Below are positions 1-8,432 of a DNA stretch of 59,144 bases, piece after piece. Under the pieces are notes generated by a model. The model saw only the letters and a program-made list of their open reading frames with translations, made no database searches and was not told the DNA's origin. Each line of letters begins with the position of its first letter. The stretch's first letter is position 1. A program made the position numbers and the translations under genes. The DNA comes from Pseudomonas poae (GTDB lineage: Bacteria; Pseudomonadota; Gammaproteobacteria; Pseudomonadales; Pseudomonadaceae), in contig NZ_JYLI01000029.1 of NCBI RefSeq assembly GCF_001439785.1, positions 1 to 59,144 of the forward strand, read 5' to 3'.

Positions 1-95
1 GGAACCACCTGATCCCATCCCGAACTCAGCAGTGAAACGATGCATCGCCGATGGTAGTGTGGGGTTTCCCCATGTGAGAGTAGGTCATCGTCAAG
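1..95 (+). rRNA. rrf: 5S ribosomal RNA, 5' end cut by window edge
   Basis: The sequence matches the second, complete 5S copy from its base 21 onward (position 1 corresponds to 226). It ends at the 3' strand of the terminal helix, TCGTCAAG. About 20 bases of the 5' end lie outside the window. It is followed by a rho-independent terminator. Confidence 0.95.
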
Positions 96-106
96 ATTAA
101 ATTCCG

Positions 107-143
107 AAACCCCATCTGCGAAAGCAGATGGGGTTTTGTTTTT
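107..143 (+). terminator. Rho-independent terminator after first 5S rRNA
   Basis: A perfect stem (AACCCCATCTGC / GCAGATGGGGTT) with a GAAA tetraloop is followed by a T-rich tail (TTTTGTTTTT). It sits about 12 bases after the 5S terminal helix. Confidence 0.93.
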
Positions 144-204
144 GTAGAAGTCCATGAATTTTCACCGGCGTGTTGGTTTGTACAACGCTCTGGTACACAG
201 AATT

Positions 205-321
205 TCTTGACGACCATAGAGCATTGGAACCACCTGATCCCATCCCGAACTCAGCAGTGAAACGATGCATCGCCGATGGTAGTGTGGGGTTTCCCCATGT
301 GAGAGTAGGTCATCGTCAAGA
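205..321 (+). rRNA. rrf: 5S ribosomal RNA, second tandem copy
   Basis: A complete 5S gene of about 117 bases. The 5' strand CTTGACGA (206-213) pairs with TCGTCAAG at the 3' end (313-320). The overlapping part is identical to the first copy as far as I can compare. It lies about 110 bases after the first 5S, with a terminator between them, so the distal end of this rRNA operon carries a duplicated 5S gene. The exact ends are uncertain by a few bases. Confidence 0.95.
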
Positions 322-330
322 TTGAATTCC

Positions 331-367
331 AGAACCCCTGTCTGCTAGCGCAGACAGGGGTTTTGTC
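331..367 (+). terminator. Rho-independent terminator after second 5S rRNA
   Basis: The stem AACCCCTGTCTGC / GCAGACAGGGGTT with a TAGC loop is followed by TTTTGTCGTTT. The stem sequence differs from the terminator after the first 5S copy, although the 5S genes themselves match. Confidence 0.92.
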
Positions 368-612
368 GTTTAAAGACCTGGATCAGGACTTTGGCTCACC
401 CATATCACTTGAGCATGACAGTACTTATACGATAACCATTGGTCGGCTGTCGTGTAGGAAATGAGAATACATCTCAAGCTTTCCCCAGTCCCTGCCGAAA
501 GCCTGACGAGCCACGCGTGCCCCGAGATAGAGCGGCCGAAGAGCATGCCTATAGCGCTACATGGAACGTTCCACGCGGCACGCTCACCCCTTTGGCAAAA
601 GAAGTCTAAAAA

Positions 613-2493
613 ATGAATCTCAAGTTCAGTCATAAAATCCTGCTGGCCGCGTCAGGTGTTGTTGTTCTGGCCTTCGCGTTATTCACGCTTTACAACGACT
701 ACCTACAGCGCAGTACCATCAAACAAAATCTGGAGTCGTCCATCCAGCAGTCTGGTGAACTCACCGCCAGCAGTGTGCAGAACTGGCTCAGCGGCCGCGT
801 ACTAGTCCTCGAGAACCTGGCGCAAAACATCGCACACCAAGGCGCAACTGCCGACCTTCCTGGTTTGGTTGATCAGCCTGCACTCACCTCAAATTTTCAA
901 TTCACCTACGTAGGCCAAACCAACGGCGTGTTCACGCAGCGGCCTGACGCCAAGATGCCAGATGGCTACGACCCGCGTCAGCGTCCTTGGTACAAACAAG
1001 CTGTAACCGTCGATAAGCCCATGCTCACACCGCCCTATATGGCCGCGGTGGGTGGGCAGATCGTCACCATCGCCATGCCGGTCAAGAAGAATGGTGAGCT
1101 CTTGGGCGTTGTCGGTGGAGATCTGAGCCTGCAGACCCTGGTGAAGATCATCAATGCCGTGGACTTCGGTGGCATTGGTCATGCGTTCCTGGTCAGCGCC
1201 GACGGCCAAGTCATCGTCAGCCCGGACGAGGACCAGGTGATGAAGAACCTCAAGGATATCTACCCAGGCACCAGCCTGCGCATCGACAAGGTCAACCAGG
1301 ACGTCGTCCTCAACGGTCAGGACCGCATCCTGTCGTTCACGCCTATCAGCGGCTTGCCAGGCGCGGATTGGTATATCGGTCTGTCGATCGACAAAGAAAA
1401 GGCTTACGCACCCCTGGGCAGATTCCGCACTTCAGCTCTGATTGCCATGGTGATCGCTGTGGTAGCGATTGCCGTGCTCCTGAGCCTGCTTATTCAAGTG
1501 CTACTGCGGCCCCTGACCACCATGGGCGCGGCAATGAAGGACATCGCCCAGGGTGAAGGTGACCTCACTCGCCGCTTGAATGTGACCAGCAAAGACGAGT
1601 TTGGCGAGGTGGGCAGTGCCTTCAACCAGTTCGTTGAGCGAATCCACGCCTCCATTTCCGAGGTGTCCTCGGCGACGCGTCAGGTACACGACCTGTCCCA
1701 ACGCGTGATGGCCTCGTCCAACGCCTCCATCATCGGATCCGACGAGCAGAGCGCCCGCACCAACAGCGTAGCCGCCGCGATCAACGAGCTGGGCGCCGCC
1801 ACGCAGGAAATCGCGCGTAACGCCGCAGACGCCTCGCAGCATGCCAGCGGTGCCAGCGAGCAAGCGGATGGCGGACGCAAAGTGGTTGAGCAAACCATCC
1901 TGGCAATGTCGCAGTTGTCGCAAAAAATCAGCCTGTCCTGCACTCAGATCGAAACGCTGAATGCCAGCACCGACAACATCGGCCACATTCTCGATGTGAT
2001 CAAAGGTATCTCCCAGCAAACCAACCTGCTCGCGCTCAATGCGGCGATCGAAGCGGCGCGGGCCGGCGAGGCAGGTCGCGGCTTTGCCGTAGTCGCTGAT
2101 GAGGTGCGCAACCTCGCTCACCGCACTCAGGAGTCGGCTGAAGAGATCCATAAAATGATCACCTCGCTGCAAGTGGGCTCGCGTGAAGCGGTAACCACCA
2201 TGAACGCCAGCCAGGCTTCCAGCGAAGAGAGCGTCGAAGTGGCCAACCAGGCCGGCGAGCGGCTGGTCAGCGTGACGCAGCGAATTGTCGAGATCGACGG
2301 CATGAACCAATCAGTGGCCGCCGCCACCGAGGAGCAGACCGCCGTGGTAGAAAGCCTCAACGTTGATATCAACCAGATCAACCTGCTGAACCAGCAGGGC
2401 GTGGTCAACCTCAATGAAACATTGCGGGACTGCGATGCGCTCTCCCAGCAGGCCAGCCGATTGAAGCAGTTGGTTGACAGCTTCAAGCTCTGA
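613..2493 (+). CDS. Methyl-accepting chemotaxis protein, dCache_1 amino-acid-type sensor
   Basis: A 626-residue transmembrane chemoreceptor that would signal through CheW/CheA to the flagellar motor. A first membrane helix (about residues 9-28) is followed by a periplasmic dCache domain, a second helix (about 272-297), a HAMP domain and a cytoplasmic signalling domain. The conserved hairpin tip starts near residue 465 (GISQQTNLLALNAAIEAARA). The Cache domain shows Y119-x4-R124-x-W126-Y127 and D170, the pattern known from amino-acid-binding dCache receptors. The position after Y142-M143 is alanine (144), where many such receptors have an acidic residue, so specificity may be shifted. The start is the first ATG of the frame, with a weak AGAAG about 8 bases upstream. 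The gene stands alone and converges on the mgo operon. The exact ligand cannot be read from sequence. Confidence 0.92.
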   Translation: MNLKFSHKILLAASGVVVLAFALFTLYNDYLQRSTIKQNLESSIQQSGELTASSVQNWLSGRVLVLENLAQNIAHQGATADLPGLVDQPALTSNFQFTYVGQTNGVFTQRPDAKMPDGYDPRQRPWYKQAVTVDKPMLTPPYMAAVGGQIVTIAMPVKKNGELLGVVGGDLSLQTLVKIINAVDFGGIGHAFLVSADGQVIVSPDEDQVMKNLKDIYPGTSLRIDKVNQDVVLNGQDRILSFTPISGLPGADWYIGLSIDKEKAYAPLGRFRTSALIAMVIAVVAIAVLLSLLIQVLLRPLTTMGAAMKDIAQGEGDLTRRLNVTSKDEFGEVGSAFNQFVERIHASISEVSSATRQVHDLSQRVMASSNASIIGSDEQSARTNSVAAAINELGAATQEIARNAADASQHASGASEQADGGRKVVEQTILAMSQLSQKISLSCTQIETLNASTDNIGHILDVIKGISQQTNLLALNAAIEAARAGEAGRGFAVVADEVRNLAHRTQESAEEIHKMITSLQVGSREAVTTMNASQASSEESVEVANQAGERLVSVTQRIVEIDGMNQSVAAATEEQTAVVESLNVDINQINLLNQQGVVNLNETLRDCDALSQQASRLKQLVDSFKL

Positions 2494-2506
2494 CTTTCGA
2501 GTGCAA

Positions 2507-2534
2507 AGCAGGAGCGAGTGCGCTCGCTCCTGCT
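2507..2534. terminator. Stem-loop between convergent genes, likely bidirectional terminator
   Basis: A perfect 12-bp inverted repeat (AGCAGGAGCGAG / CTCGCTCCTGCT) with a 4-base loop lies in the 43-bp gap between the chemoreceptor stop and the mgoD stop. There is no long T tract on either side, so efficiency is uncertain. Confidence 0.7.
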
Positions 2535-2536
2535 GT

Positions 2537-2995
2537 TCAGCCGACTATCCGGCGCACATTCTCCAGCGCACTGTCGGCAAACGCTTGTGCAAACGCATCA
2601 AATTGCGCCTGGGTGGCTTCAACCGGTTCACCGATGATCGTCCAGGTTGCTCTGGAGCGACCGTCGTCCAGCGCCTCGACGCTCATCGCCGCCCACAGGC
2701 GCGCTATACCCATGGTGTTGTAGATCGTAGTCCAGGTCATGTGCATGGCGGCTTCATCCCGGCTGTTGAGTTGTTCAACCACGCAGTGACCGTCGTGAAA
2801 AAATTTGGTGCGCAAGGCACCGATGCCCGAGCCGGTCATTTCTATATGTGACAGGGCCGGAATAAAAGTATCAAAACCTGCAAAGTGACCGACCAAGGCC
2901 CACAGGCGAGCCGCTTCGCACTCGACGATAACGCAGGCCTGTACCGGTGCCGCACACGGATTTCGGATTAACGTATCCGGTTGTAGTGGTTTCAT
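2537..2995 (-). CDS. mgoD: MgoD/PvfD, SRPBCC (polyketide cyclase/dehydrase-like) protein
   Basis: A 152-residue START/SRPBCC-fold protein, last gene of the mgo/pvf operon. Family members bind hydrophobic small molecules. In mgo, pvf and Burkholderia ham clusters a cyclase-like protein of this type accompanies the NRPS and N-oxygenase. An upstream GTG at 3019 overlaps the mgoA stop as GTGA and would add eight residues. The ATG at 2995 is preferred because AAGGA lies 7 bases before it. The length is typical of the family. Its precise chemical step is not known to me. The identification rests mainly on gene order and the SRPBCC-like sequence. Confidence 0.85.
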   Translation of the reverse strand: MKPLQPDTLIRNPCAAPVQACVIVECEAARLWALVGHFAGFDTFIPALSHIEMTGSGIGALRTKFFHDGHCVVEQLNSRDEAAMHMTWTTIYNTMGIARLWAAMSVEALDDGRSRATWTIIGEPVEATQAQFDAFAQAFADSALENVRRIVG

Positions 2996-3015
2996 GAAAA
3001 GGTCCTTAAAGCAGT

Positions 3016-6000
3016 TCACAGAAAGCCGACAGCCTTGAGGTAGTCGCAGCCCTGGCGAAGCAGCGCCGAAGTCTTTTCGGGGTAGTGCGCGCCCATCTTT
3101 TCCACACCATGACGTGCGTTGTCATGACGGATCATTGAGGTGTCGCCGATGTCTTCGCCCGGCCCATCCAGATAAAACCCCAGCACCCCGAACAACGCGT
3201 TGTCCCGATCAACTGTTCGCAACGCCTGTTGCCAGTGCGCAACACTGACACGGTCGAAGGTATGCCCTGCCTGGCAGAACGCATCAAGGTAGTTGTCCCA
3301 ACTCAGCGGCTGTGGGTTGTGCAAGTTGAAGACGTTGCGCTCGCTGTCGAACTGGCCGCAGTGAAAAGCGAGAAAACGCGCAAAAAAGTCCACCGGCATC
3401 AGGTCGAAGTTCACCTCCAGTCGAGGCACCAGACCCAGTTGCAGCGAGCCCTTGAGCATCAGCATCAGGCGATTTTTCCGGGGTTGGCAAACACCGTTGC
3501 GGCTGTTGAAACCGATGTTGCCCGGACGCAATATGTTGACCCACGCGCCTTGCGCCACCGCACGCCCCAATAGCCGCTCAGCCACCCACTTGGAGAGGTT
3601 GTAGCCATTCTTGACGTAGATCGGCAGTGTCGCCGCCGCCGGTGACTCCAGAACGTGGCCGCCCGTATCGATGCTGCTGCAGGCCGACAGCGTTGAGATG
3701 AAGTTCATGACTTTCTTGCAGTGAGTCTCGCACAGGCGCAAACATTCCCGAACGGGGTGGACGTTGTCCGGTGCCAACAACGCATAGTCCATCACGTGGT
3801 TGACCTGTGCCGCGTTGTGCACCAGCACGCCAAACTCCCTTGCGAGCGCGTCATACACGTCGCAGGCCAGACCCAGGCGTGGCTGGCTGACATTGGCGGC
3901 GTACACCCGCACCCTGCTCATGTCCAGATGCTCCAGGCGATACTCCTTCAATGCCTGGTTCAATCTCGTTGCGGCCGGTTGGCCCGGCAACTCACGCACC
4001 AGGCATGCGATCTCTGTTGCGCCCCCTGCCAGCAATGCTTCGACGACATGTATGCCAATAAAACTGTTGGCGCCCGTCACAATCACTTTGCGCCGATCGC
4101 CAGCCCGTGTCCCGGGCAGCACCGCCAGCACCTGTTCAGTTTGCGCATCGCGCACAGCCTGGCTGGATGCGGCATCGGGCAGCGCACTGTTCTCCATCAG
4201 CAAGGCGAGGGTGTTGATCGTCGGCCTTTCGAAGAAGCGATTGAGCGGCACACTGCGGCCGAATTGTTCACGAATTCTCAGCAACAGAGTCGACAGCAAA
4301 ATGGAGTGGCCACCGAGGGTGAAGAAGCTGTCATCCAGCCCCAGATCATCCACAGGCACCCGCAGCAATTCACCCCATAGCCGCGCCAGTTGCCGTTGAA
4401 GTGGCGTATGCGCAGTGCGGCCATCGCCAGCCAATGAGGTTTGAACCGGCAACGCCAGCAAGGCCTGACGGTCGATCTTTCCGCTGCCGGAGCAGGGCAG
4501 GGCAGGCAGTTCGGCCCACACCTGGGGTTGCAGATAATCAGGCAACCACTGCCGCGCGTGTTGCTTGAGGTCGACCAGCGTAGCGTTGCCCTCCGGATGA
4601 GCGACTACCCCACGAATCCTGCCGTCGCGCTCGATCACCACCGCAACCTGACGAAACAGCTGACTGTCGCGCAGGCATTGCTCGATCTCCTGCGGCTCGA
4701 CCCGCACCCCACGGATCTTTACCCGATCATCACGGCGTCCGCCGAGTTGTATGCCGTCGTCCGTCCATTTCGCGAGGTCACCACTGCGGTACGCCCTGAC
4801 AACCTGAGCGTCCGGCAGTGTCAGCTCGACAAAGGGACTGTCGAGTACTGGCGTGGCGCTCAAGTACCCCAGGCTCACCCCGGGTCCGACGATATACAAC
4901 TCGCCCATGACCTGCTCATCCACGGGCTTCATGTCCTCATCGAGAATCAGCACCTGACTATTGGCGATCGGACGCCCAACATTCGTATTGCTATCTGTGC
5001 GCTGCAGCACGCGATGCGTCACCAGTACCGTGGCTTCGGTGGGGCCGTAGAGGTTGTGCAGGTGGTACTGCCCGGCCAGGCGTTCGATGACATGAGGTTC
5101 GCATGCTTCGCCACCCGTCAGCAGGTGGGTCAGGCCCAGCGGCTCATCCAGCGGCAGGATACCGAGCAGCGCCGGTGGCAGGAATGCGTGGGTGATGTGC
5201 TGCTGGCGAATCAATTCCACCAGTTGCTGTGGGTCACGCCGCTGCGCCTCGCCGGGAATGATCAACTGCGCGCCGGCCATCAGACTCGGGAAAATATCCA
5301 TTAGCGATGCATCAAAGTGCAACGCGGCAAACTGCAGCACACGGCTCTGTTCACTCAACCCCATGCAACCACAGAACCAGGCGGTGAAGTGCGCCAGGTT
5401 GTCCTGGCTGAGCCGCACGCCTTTTGGTCGGCCACTGGTGCCGGACGTGAAGAGCATGATGCACGGAGCGCTTGGGTCTGGCCGAGGGGCCGGCAGCGGT
5501 GGCGCAGCATCTTGCAGGTCGCAACCACGCACATCCAGCGCCGTGAAGTATTCACGCAGCGGGTGGTGGCCCTCATCGAGCAACACACGGGCGCCTGCGC
5601 TTTCCAGCATGGCCTGCTGGCGCCGGAGAGGATGCTCCGCAGCCACTGGCAGGTACACCGCGCCGCAGCCAAGAATCGCAAGGATGCTCGCGTACAGTGC
5701 AACTGACTTTTCCAGACAGACCCCGACGATCGCTGACCCTTCAACACCCTCCAGCAGTACTGCCAGTCTTTGCTGGATCGCCCAGGCCTGCGTCTGCAGT
5801 TGCCGGTAAGTAACGACCTCGCCCGCTATATACAGCGCGGGGCGCTCGGCGAAGGTAATGAGGCTGGCCTGCAGTCGCTCGATCATCGGCACTTGCGCCG
5901 CCCGCAGTAGCGCCGGGTCTGCCGTGCGATTGAACCGATGCAGGTAGGCCAGTGCATCCAGACTCTGCAAGTCCTGGTCAGGCCAGTCGTTGGCAACGGC

Positions 6001-6387
6001 TGGCGAAACACACAGCTGCGGATCGCGTGCAAGGCGACTCACCTGCAGCGCCACCCACTCCACCAGCGCGCGTGTCGCTCGGCGACACAATTGATGGCCA
6101 TTCCCGCTGGGCTCTTCGGCCACGTCCAGCACGCTCACCAGGCAATGGTCATGGTTGTAGCTGCGCAACTGCACTACAGGTAATCCAGACTCGGTCGGTG
6201 AGCCAATGCCCAGTCGCAGGCTCAGGCGCGGCGTTCCCGCCAATCGCATCGGCAACGGCTGGCCGCCGTCGTCGATCACCAGATCAACGCCCTCGTCTGC
6301 GCTGCGATGACCATAGTCTTCCAGCTCTGCCCGCACAGCATTCAGCGCCTTGCTGGCGCCGACCCATCCCACTGTCAGGCACCTCAT
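3016..6387 (-). CDS. mgoA: MgoA/PvfC, non-ribosomal peptide synthetase-like A-T-R enzyme
   Basis: A 1123-residue one-module synthetase with no condensation domain. An N-terminal region of about 160 residues without a recognised motif precedes an adenylation domain. A3 core: LFTSGTSGRPKG, ending at residue 323. A5: YGPTEAT from 447. A7/A8: YRSGDLAKW and GRRDDRVKIRG. Lysine core: GSGKID. The carrier domain has its phosphopantetheine serine at 695 (LGGHS). The terminal thioester-reductase domain has TGANSFIG (771-778) and Y929-x3-K933. It would activate an amino acid, hold it as a thioester and release it reductively as an aldehyde or alcohol. In characterised mgo/pvf systems the substrate is leucine or valine, which I cannot distinguish here. 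It overlaps mgoC by ATGA, implying translational coupling. Confidence 0.95.
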   Translation of the reverse strand: MRCLTVGWVGASKALNAVRAELEDYGHRSADEGVDLVIDDGGQPLPMRLAGTPRLSLRLGIGSPTESGLPVVQLRSYNHDHCLVSVLDVAEEPSGNGHQLCRRATRALVEWVALQVSRLARDPQLCVSPAVANDWPDQDLQSLDALAYLHRFNRTADPALLRAAQVPMIERLQASLITFAERPALYIAGEVVTYRQLQTQAWAIQQRLAVLLEGVEGSAIVGVCLEKSVALYASILAILGCGAVYLPVAAEHPLRRQQAMLESAGARVLLDEGHHPLREYFTALDVRGCDLQDAAPPLPAPRPDPSAPCIMLFTSGTSGRPKGVRLSQDNLAHFTAWFCGCMGLSEQSRVLQFAALHFDASLMDIFPSLMAGAQLIIPGEAQRRDPQQLVELIRQQHITHAFLPPALLGILPLDEPLGLTHLLTGGEACEPHVIERLAGQYHLHNLYGPTEATVLVTHRVLQRTDSNTNVGRPIANSQVLILDEDMKPVDEQVMGELYIVGPGVSLGYLSATPVLDSPFVELTLPDAQVVRAYRSGDLAKWTDDGIQLGGRRDDRVKIRGVRVEPQEIEQCLRDSQLFRQVAVVIERDGRIRGVVAHPEGNATLVDLKQHARQWLPDYLQPQVWAELPALPCSGSGKIDRQALLALPVQTSLAGDGRTAHTPLQRQLARLWGELLRVPVDDLGLDDSFFTLGGHSILLSTLLLRIREQFGRSVPLNRFFERPTINTLALLMENSALPDAASSQAVRDAQTEQVLAVLPGTRAGDRRKVIVTGANSFIGIHVVEALLAGGATEIACLVRELPGQPAATRLNQALKEYRLEHLDMSRVRVYAANVSQPRLGLACDVYDALAREFGVLVHNAAQVNHVMDYALLAPDNVHPVRECLRLCETHCKKVMNFISTLSACSSIDTGGHVLESPAAATLPIYVKNGYNLSKWVAERLLGRAVAQGAWVNILRPGNIGFNSRNGVCQPRKNRLMLMLKGSLQLGLVPRLEVNFDLMPVDFFARFLAFHCGQFDSERNVFNLHNPQPLSWDNYLDAFCQAGHTFDRVSVAHWQQALRTVDRDNALFGVLGFYLDGPGEDIGDTSMIRHDNARHGVEKMGAHYPEKTSALLRQGCDYLKAVGFL

Positions 6388-7331
6388 GCCGCTCTCCCGG
6401 CCGGCGACAGATAGTCATCCACGGCCGCTGCCACGCTGGGCGTCTGGAGCAGACCGCTGTGCTGCAAAAACGTCATGATGTTGCCAACCAAGGGGTGCTG
6501 GCGGGTGATGGGAAACGCCAGTGCCTCCACCTCGTCTTTCAAGGCCTCACGGATGCGCGCGCTGACACCCAGATGTTCGATCAACTGCAGGTCGAAGGTT
6601 TTTTGCAGATCGTTGGTCAAGTAATGCATTAGAAACGTCGGCAGCACATGAGCGATGCTGTCGCGATCAGCCGGGCTGGCCGCCTGCCAATACAGATGCA
6701 CCAGATTTGTCCAGAAACGGGCATGGCGGCCTTCGTCGAACAGGTGATCGGCCATCATGCCGCGGATGGACGACTTGACACTTTCGTCCCTGGAAAAAGC
6801 CGCCACCTCATGGGTCACGGTGTTTTCGGCAATCGCCACACCAATCAACTCCACGGCATCGCGCAGATGAGCAGGCGCCTGTGCCTGCGCTGCCGGCAGC
6901 GCGCGGCTGAGTTCGATCTGCCTGGGCAGTTCGAGGGGCTGGATGCCGGTCATGCTCAGGGTCTGATGCAGGAAATCCAATGCCACCAGTGCGTGGTAAT
7001 CCTCGTCCACCACGACGGACATTGCGTCGTAGCGACAGGCCAGGGGGAAGGGTGGCGTGAAGCGATCCTTGGCAATGCTGCGGGCGGTCCTGTCGACAAT
7101 TTCAGTCTCGAAAATCACTACATCATTGATGTATTTGTAAAAGCTTTGTACCAGCACAAAGTCTCGCCATTGCGCGCAGTGTTCGACGAACGTCGCACTC
7201 AATACCAGCGGCTGGCGGCACAGCGGGAAGATCAATTTGTCATCGTTTTCCAGCAGACGGCGCGGGCGCGTGCGCACGGTTGCGCGGTGCTCCCAATCGT
7301 CAGCGAAGGCGCAGTGATCGGTGATACTCAT
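6384..7331 (-). CDS. mgoC: MgoC/PvfB, AurF-like diiron N-oxygenase
   Basis: A 315-residue protein of the p-aminobenzoate N-oxygenase (AurF) family. Candidate iron ligands are visible as E110-x2-H113 (DEDYH), E169 followed by H174, and H196-x3-E200-x2-H203 (HLFDEGRH), the layout of a carboxylate-bridged diiron centre. In homologous clusters this enzyme oxidises an amino-acid-derived amine on the way to diazeniumdiolates (valdiazen, leudiazen) or pyrazine N-oxides. It overlaps mgoB at its start and mgoA at its end, each by ATGA. The length is normal and no residue appears to be missing. Confidence 0.93.
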   Translation of the reverse strand: MSITDHCAFADDWEHRATVRTRPRRLLENDDKLIFPLCRQPLVLSATFVEHCAQWRDFVLVQSFYKYINDVVIFETEIVDRTARSIAKDRFTPPFPLACRYDAMSVVVDEDYHALVALDFLHQTLSMTGIQPLELPRQIELSRALPAAQAQAPAHLRDAVELIGVAIAENTVTHEVAAFSRDESVKSSIRGMMADHLFDEGRHARFWTNLVHLYWQAASPADRDSIAHVLPTFLMHYLTNDLQKTFDLQLIEHLGVSARIREALKDEVEALAFPITRQHPLVGNIMTFLQHSGLLQTPSVAAAVDDYLSPAGRAA

Positions 7332-8086
7332 GGATGCGCCTCCTGCAGCGAGGTTCGAAGGTCGTCCCAGAAATGGATCCGTTGCTCAATCGCGCTCAAG
7401 GCGAACGCTTCAGCCTGTTGCCGGCGATGCACGTCCCCACTGATCAGGCGCTCAAGCATCGCCTGCGCGCCGGGTTCATGGTCCTCGGCGTCCAATTGAA
7501 TGTGACGATTGAGATAATGGCGCAGCATCGGCGCCTGGCTGATCAAGGCCGCGCTGCCTTGCAACAGGCGTGCAAACATGGCCGGTATCACGCTCTCACG
7601 GCCGTGCAGGAAGGCTGCCGCAACGCAGTGGGTAGGTGCGTCGAGCACGGTGTGCAGCGTGCTGCCGACAAACCGCGCCATGCCGGGCAAAATCTCTAAA
7701 GATTGCAACGCAACGTGAGCGTCTACCCCCTGGCGTTGAAGCGTGATGAAACGATCGATGGCGACAGTGCTGGCACCTGTTTCAAGCATGCCCTCACGGT
7801 ACAACTCGAAATGGCTGCAATAGCCTGCGCCAGGATGTTCATCCGACTCCTCACCCAGCACGATCTCATTGATCAGCCGAGCGGCCTGAGGGTCGGTGGG
7901 AGGGAGCCAGGGCAACTGCGTGCCAGCCAGGTCCCGTTGCAGGCGTTTGGTGAGGCTCATGAAGTCCCATACAGCAAATACATGGCTCTGCATAAAAAGT
8001 TGTAACTTTCTGAGTGAAGTTATTTCATTAAATAAAGGATGACTGCATAGCTGCAGTTTTTTCTGCTCAATTAAAGTTCGATACAT
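7328..8086 (-). CDS. mgoB: MgoB/PvfA, DUF3050 haem-oxygenase-like protein
   Basis: A 252-residue all-helical protein of the DUF3050 family. It shows the family signature HVFAVWDFMSL near the N-terminus, then EIVLGEESDE and SHFELYREGM with conserved acidic and histidine residues. Such folds often hold a dinuclear metal centre and perform oxidative chemistry, but the exact reaction in this pathway is unclear to me. It is the first gene of the operon. The ATG start is preceded by a modest AGG about 11 bases upstream. Confidence 0.92.
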   Translation of the reverse strand: MYRTLIEQKKLQLCSHPLFNEITSLRKLQLFMQSHVFAVWDFMSLTKRLQRDLAGTQLPWLPPTDPQAARLINEIVLGEESDEHPGAGYCSHFELYREGMLETGASTVAIDRFITLQRQGVDAHVALQSLEILPGMARFVGSTLHTVLDAPTHCVAAAFLHGRESVIPAMFARLLQGSAALISQAPMLRHYLNRHIQLDAEDHEPGAQAMLERLISGDVHRRQQAEAFALSAIEQRIHFWDDLRTSLQEAHP

Positions 8087-8432
8087 GGTTGATGCCTATA
8101 AATTTGTTGCGACTGCGCTGAACGCAGAACGGCTTTATTGGTTTTGAACTAGACAGTCAGGATTTTTACCGGGCCGAGCGCGTAGCGGCGCATTTTCGAA
8201 GGCATGGACTTGCGCGGCCGGTTTAAGTGTCTGGTTTAGTGGCGCAGGATAATAAGCGGATTAAACGTTTGGATGAGCTTGCAAATCATATTAAAAGTTT
8301 TTCGAGAAAATACGTGTTGTGAGGGAGTTATTTACTTAAGTGTGGGAAGTTTCTTTAACCTGCGCAGGCTCAAGCAAGTTGTGTCGGCAGGGCCTGCCCT
8401 TGATGGCAAGGGCGCCCCGAACGGCATGAGCT
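8087..8432. promoter_or_regulatory. Intergenic leader region of the mgo operon
   Basis: These 346 bases lie between mgoB (minus) and the end of the gntR gene (minus) and contain no convincing ORF. They must carry the mgo promoter. Reported mgo operons depend on GacS/GacA, but I find no convincing TGTAAG-N6-CTTACA GacA box. The segment 8221-8340 is AT-richer than its surroundings. A perfect 7-bp hairpin, GCCCTTG-ATGG-CAAGGGC (8396-8413), sits about 20 bases after the gntR stop and may act as a weak terminator, though it has no T tract. Confidence 0.5.

Noticed and set aside
26..217. Small minus-strand open frame over the 5S rRNA genes
   Set aside because: It lies in rRNA and terminator sequence; overlap with a structural RNA makes coding implausible.
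371..612. Sigma-28 or sigma-54 promoter for the chemoreceptor
   Set aside because: I looked for TAAA-N15-GCCGATAA and TGGCAC-N5-TTGCA; only partial, poorly spaced matches were found.
8396..8413. Strong terminator after the gntR gene
   Set aside because: The 7-bp stem is perfect but there is no T tract on the minus-strand 3' side; kept only as a note in the mgo upstream region.
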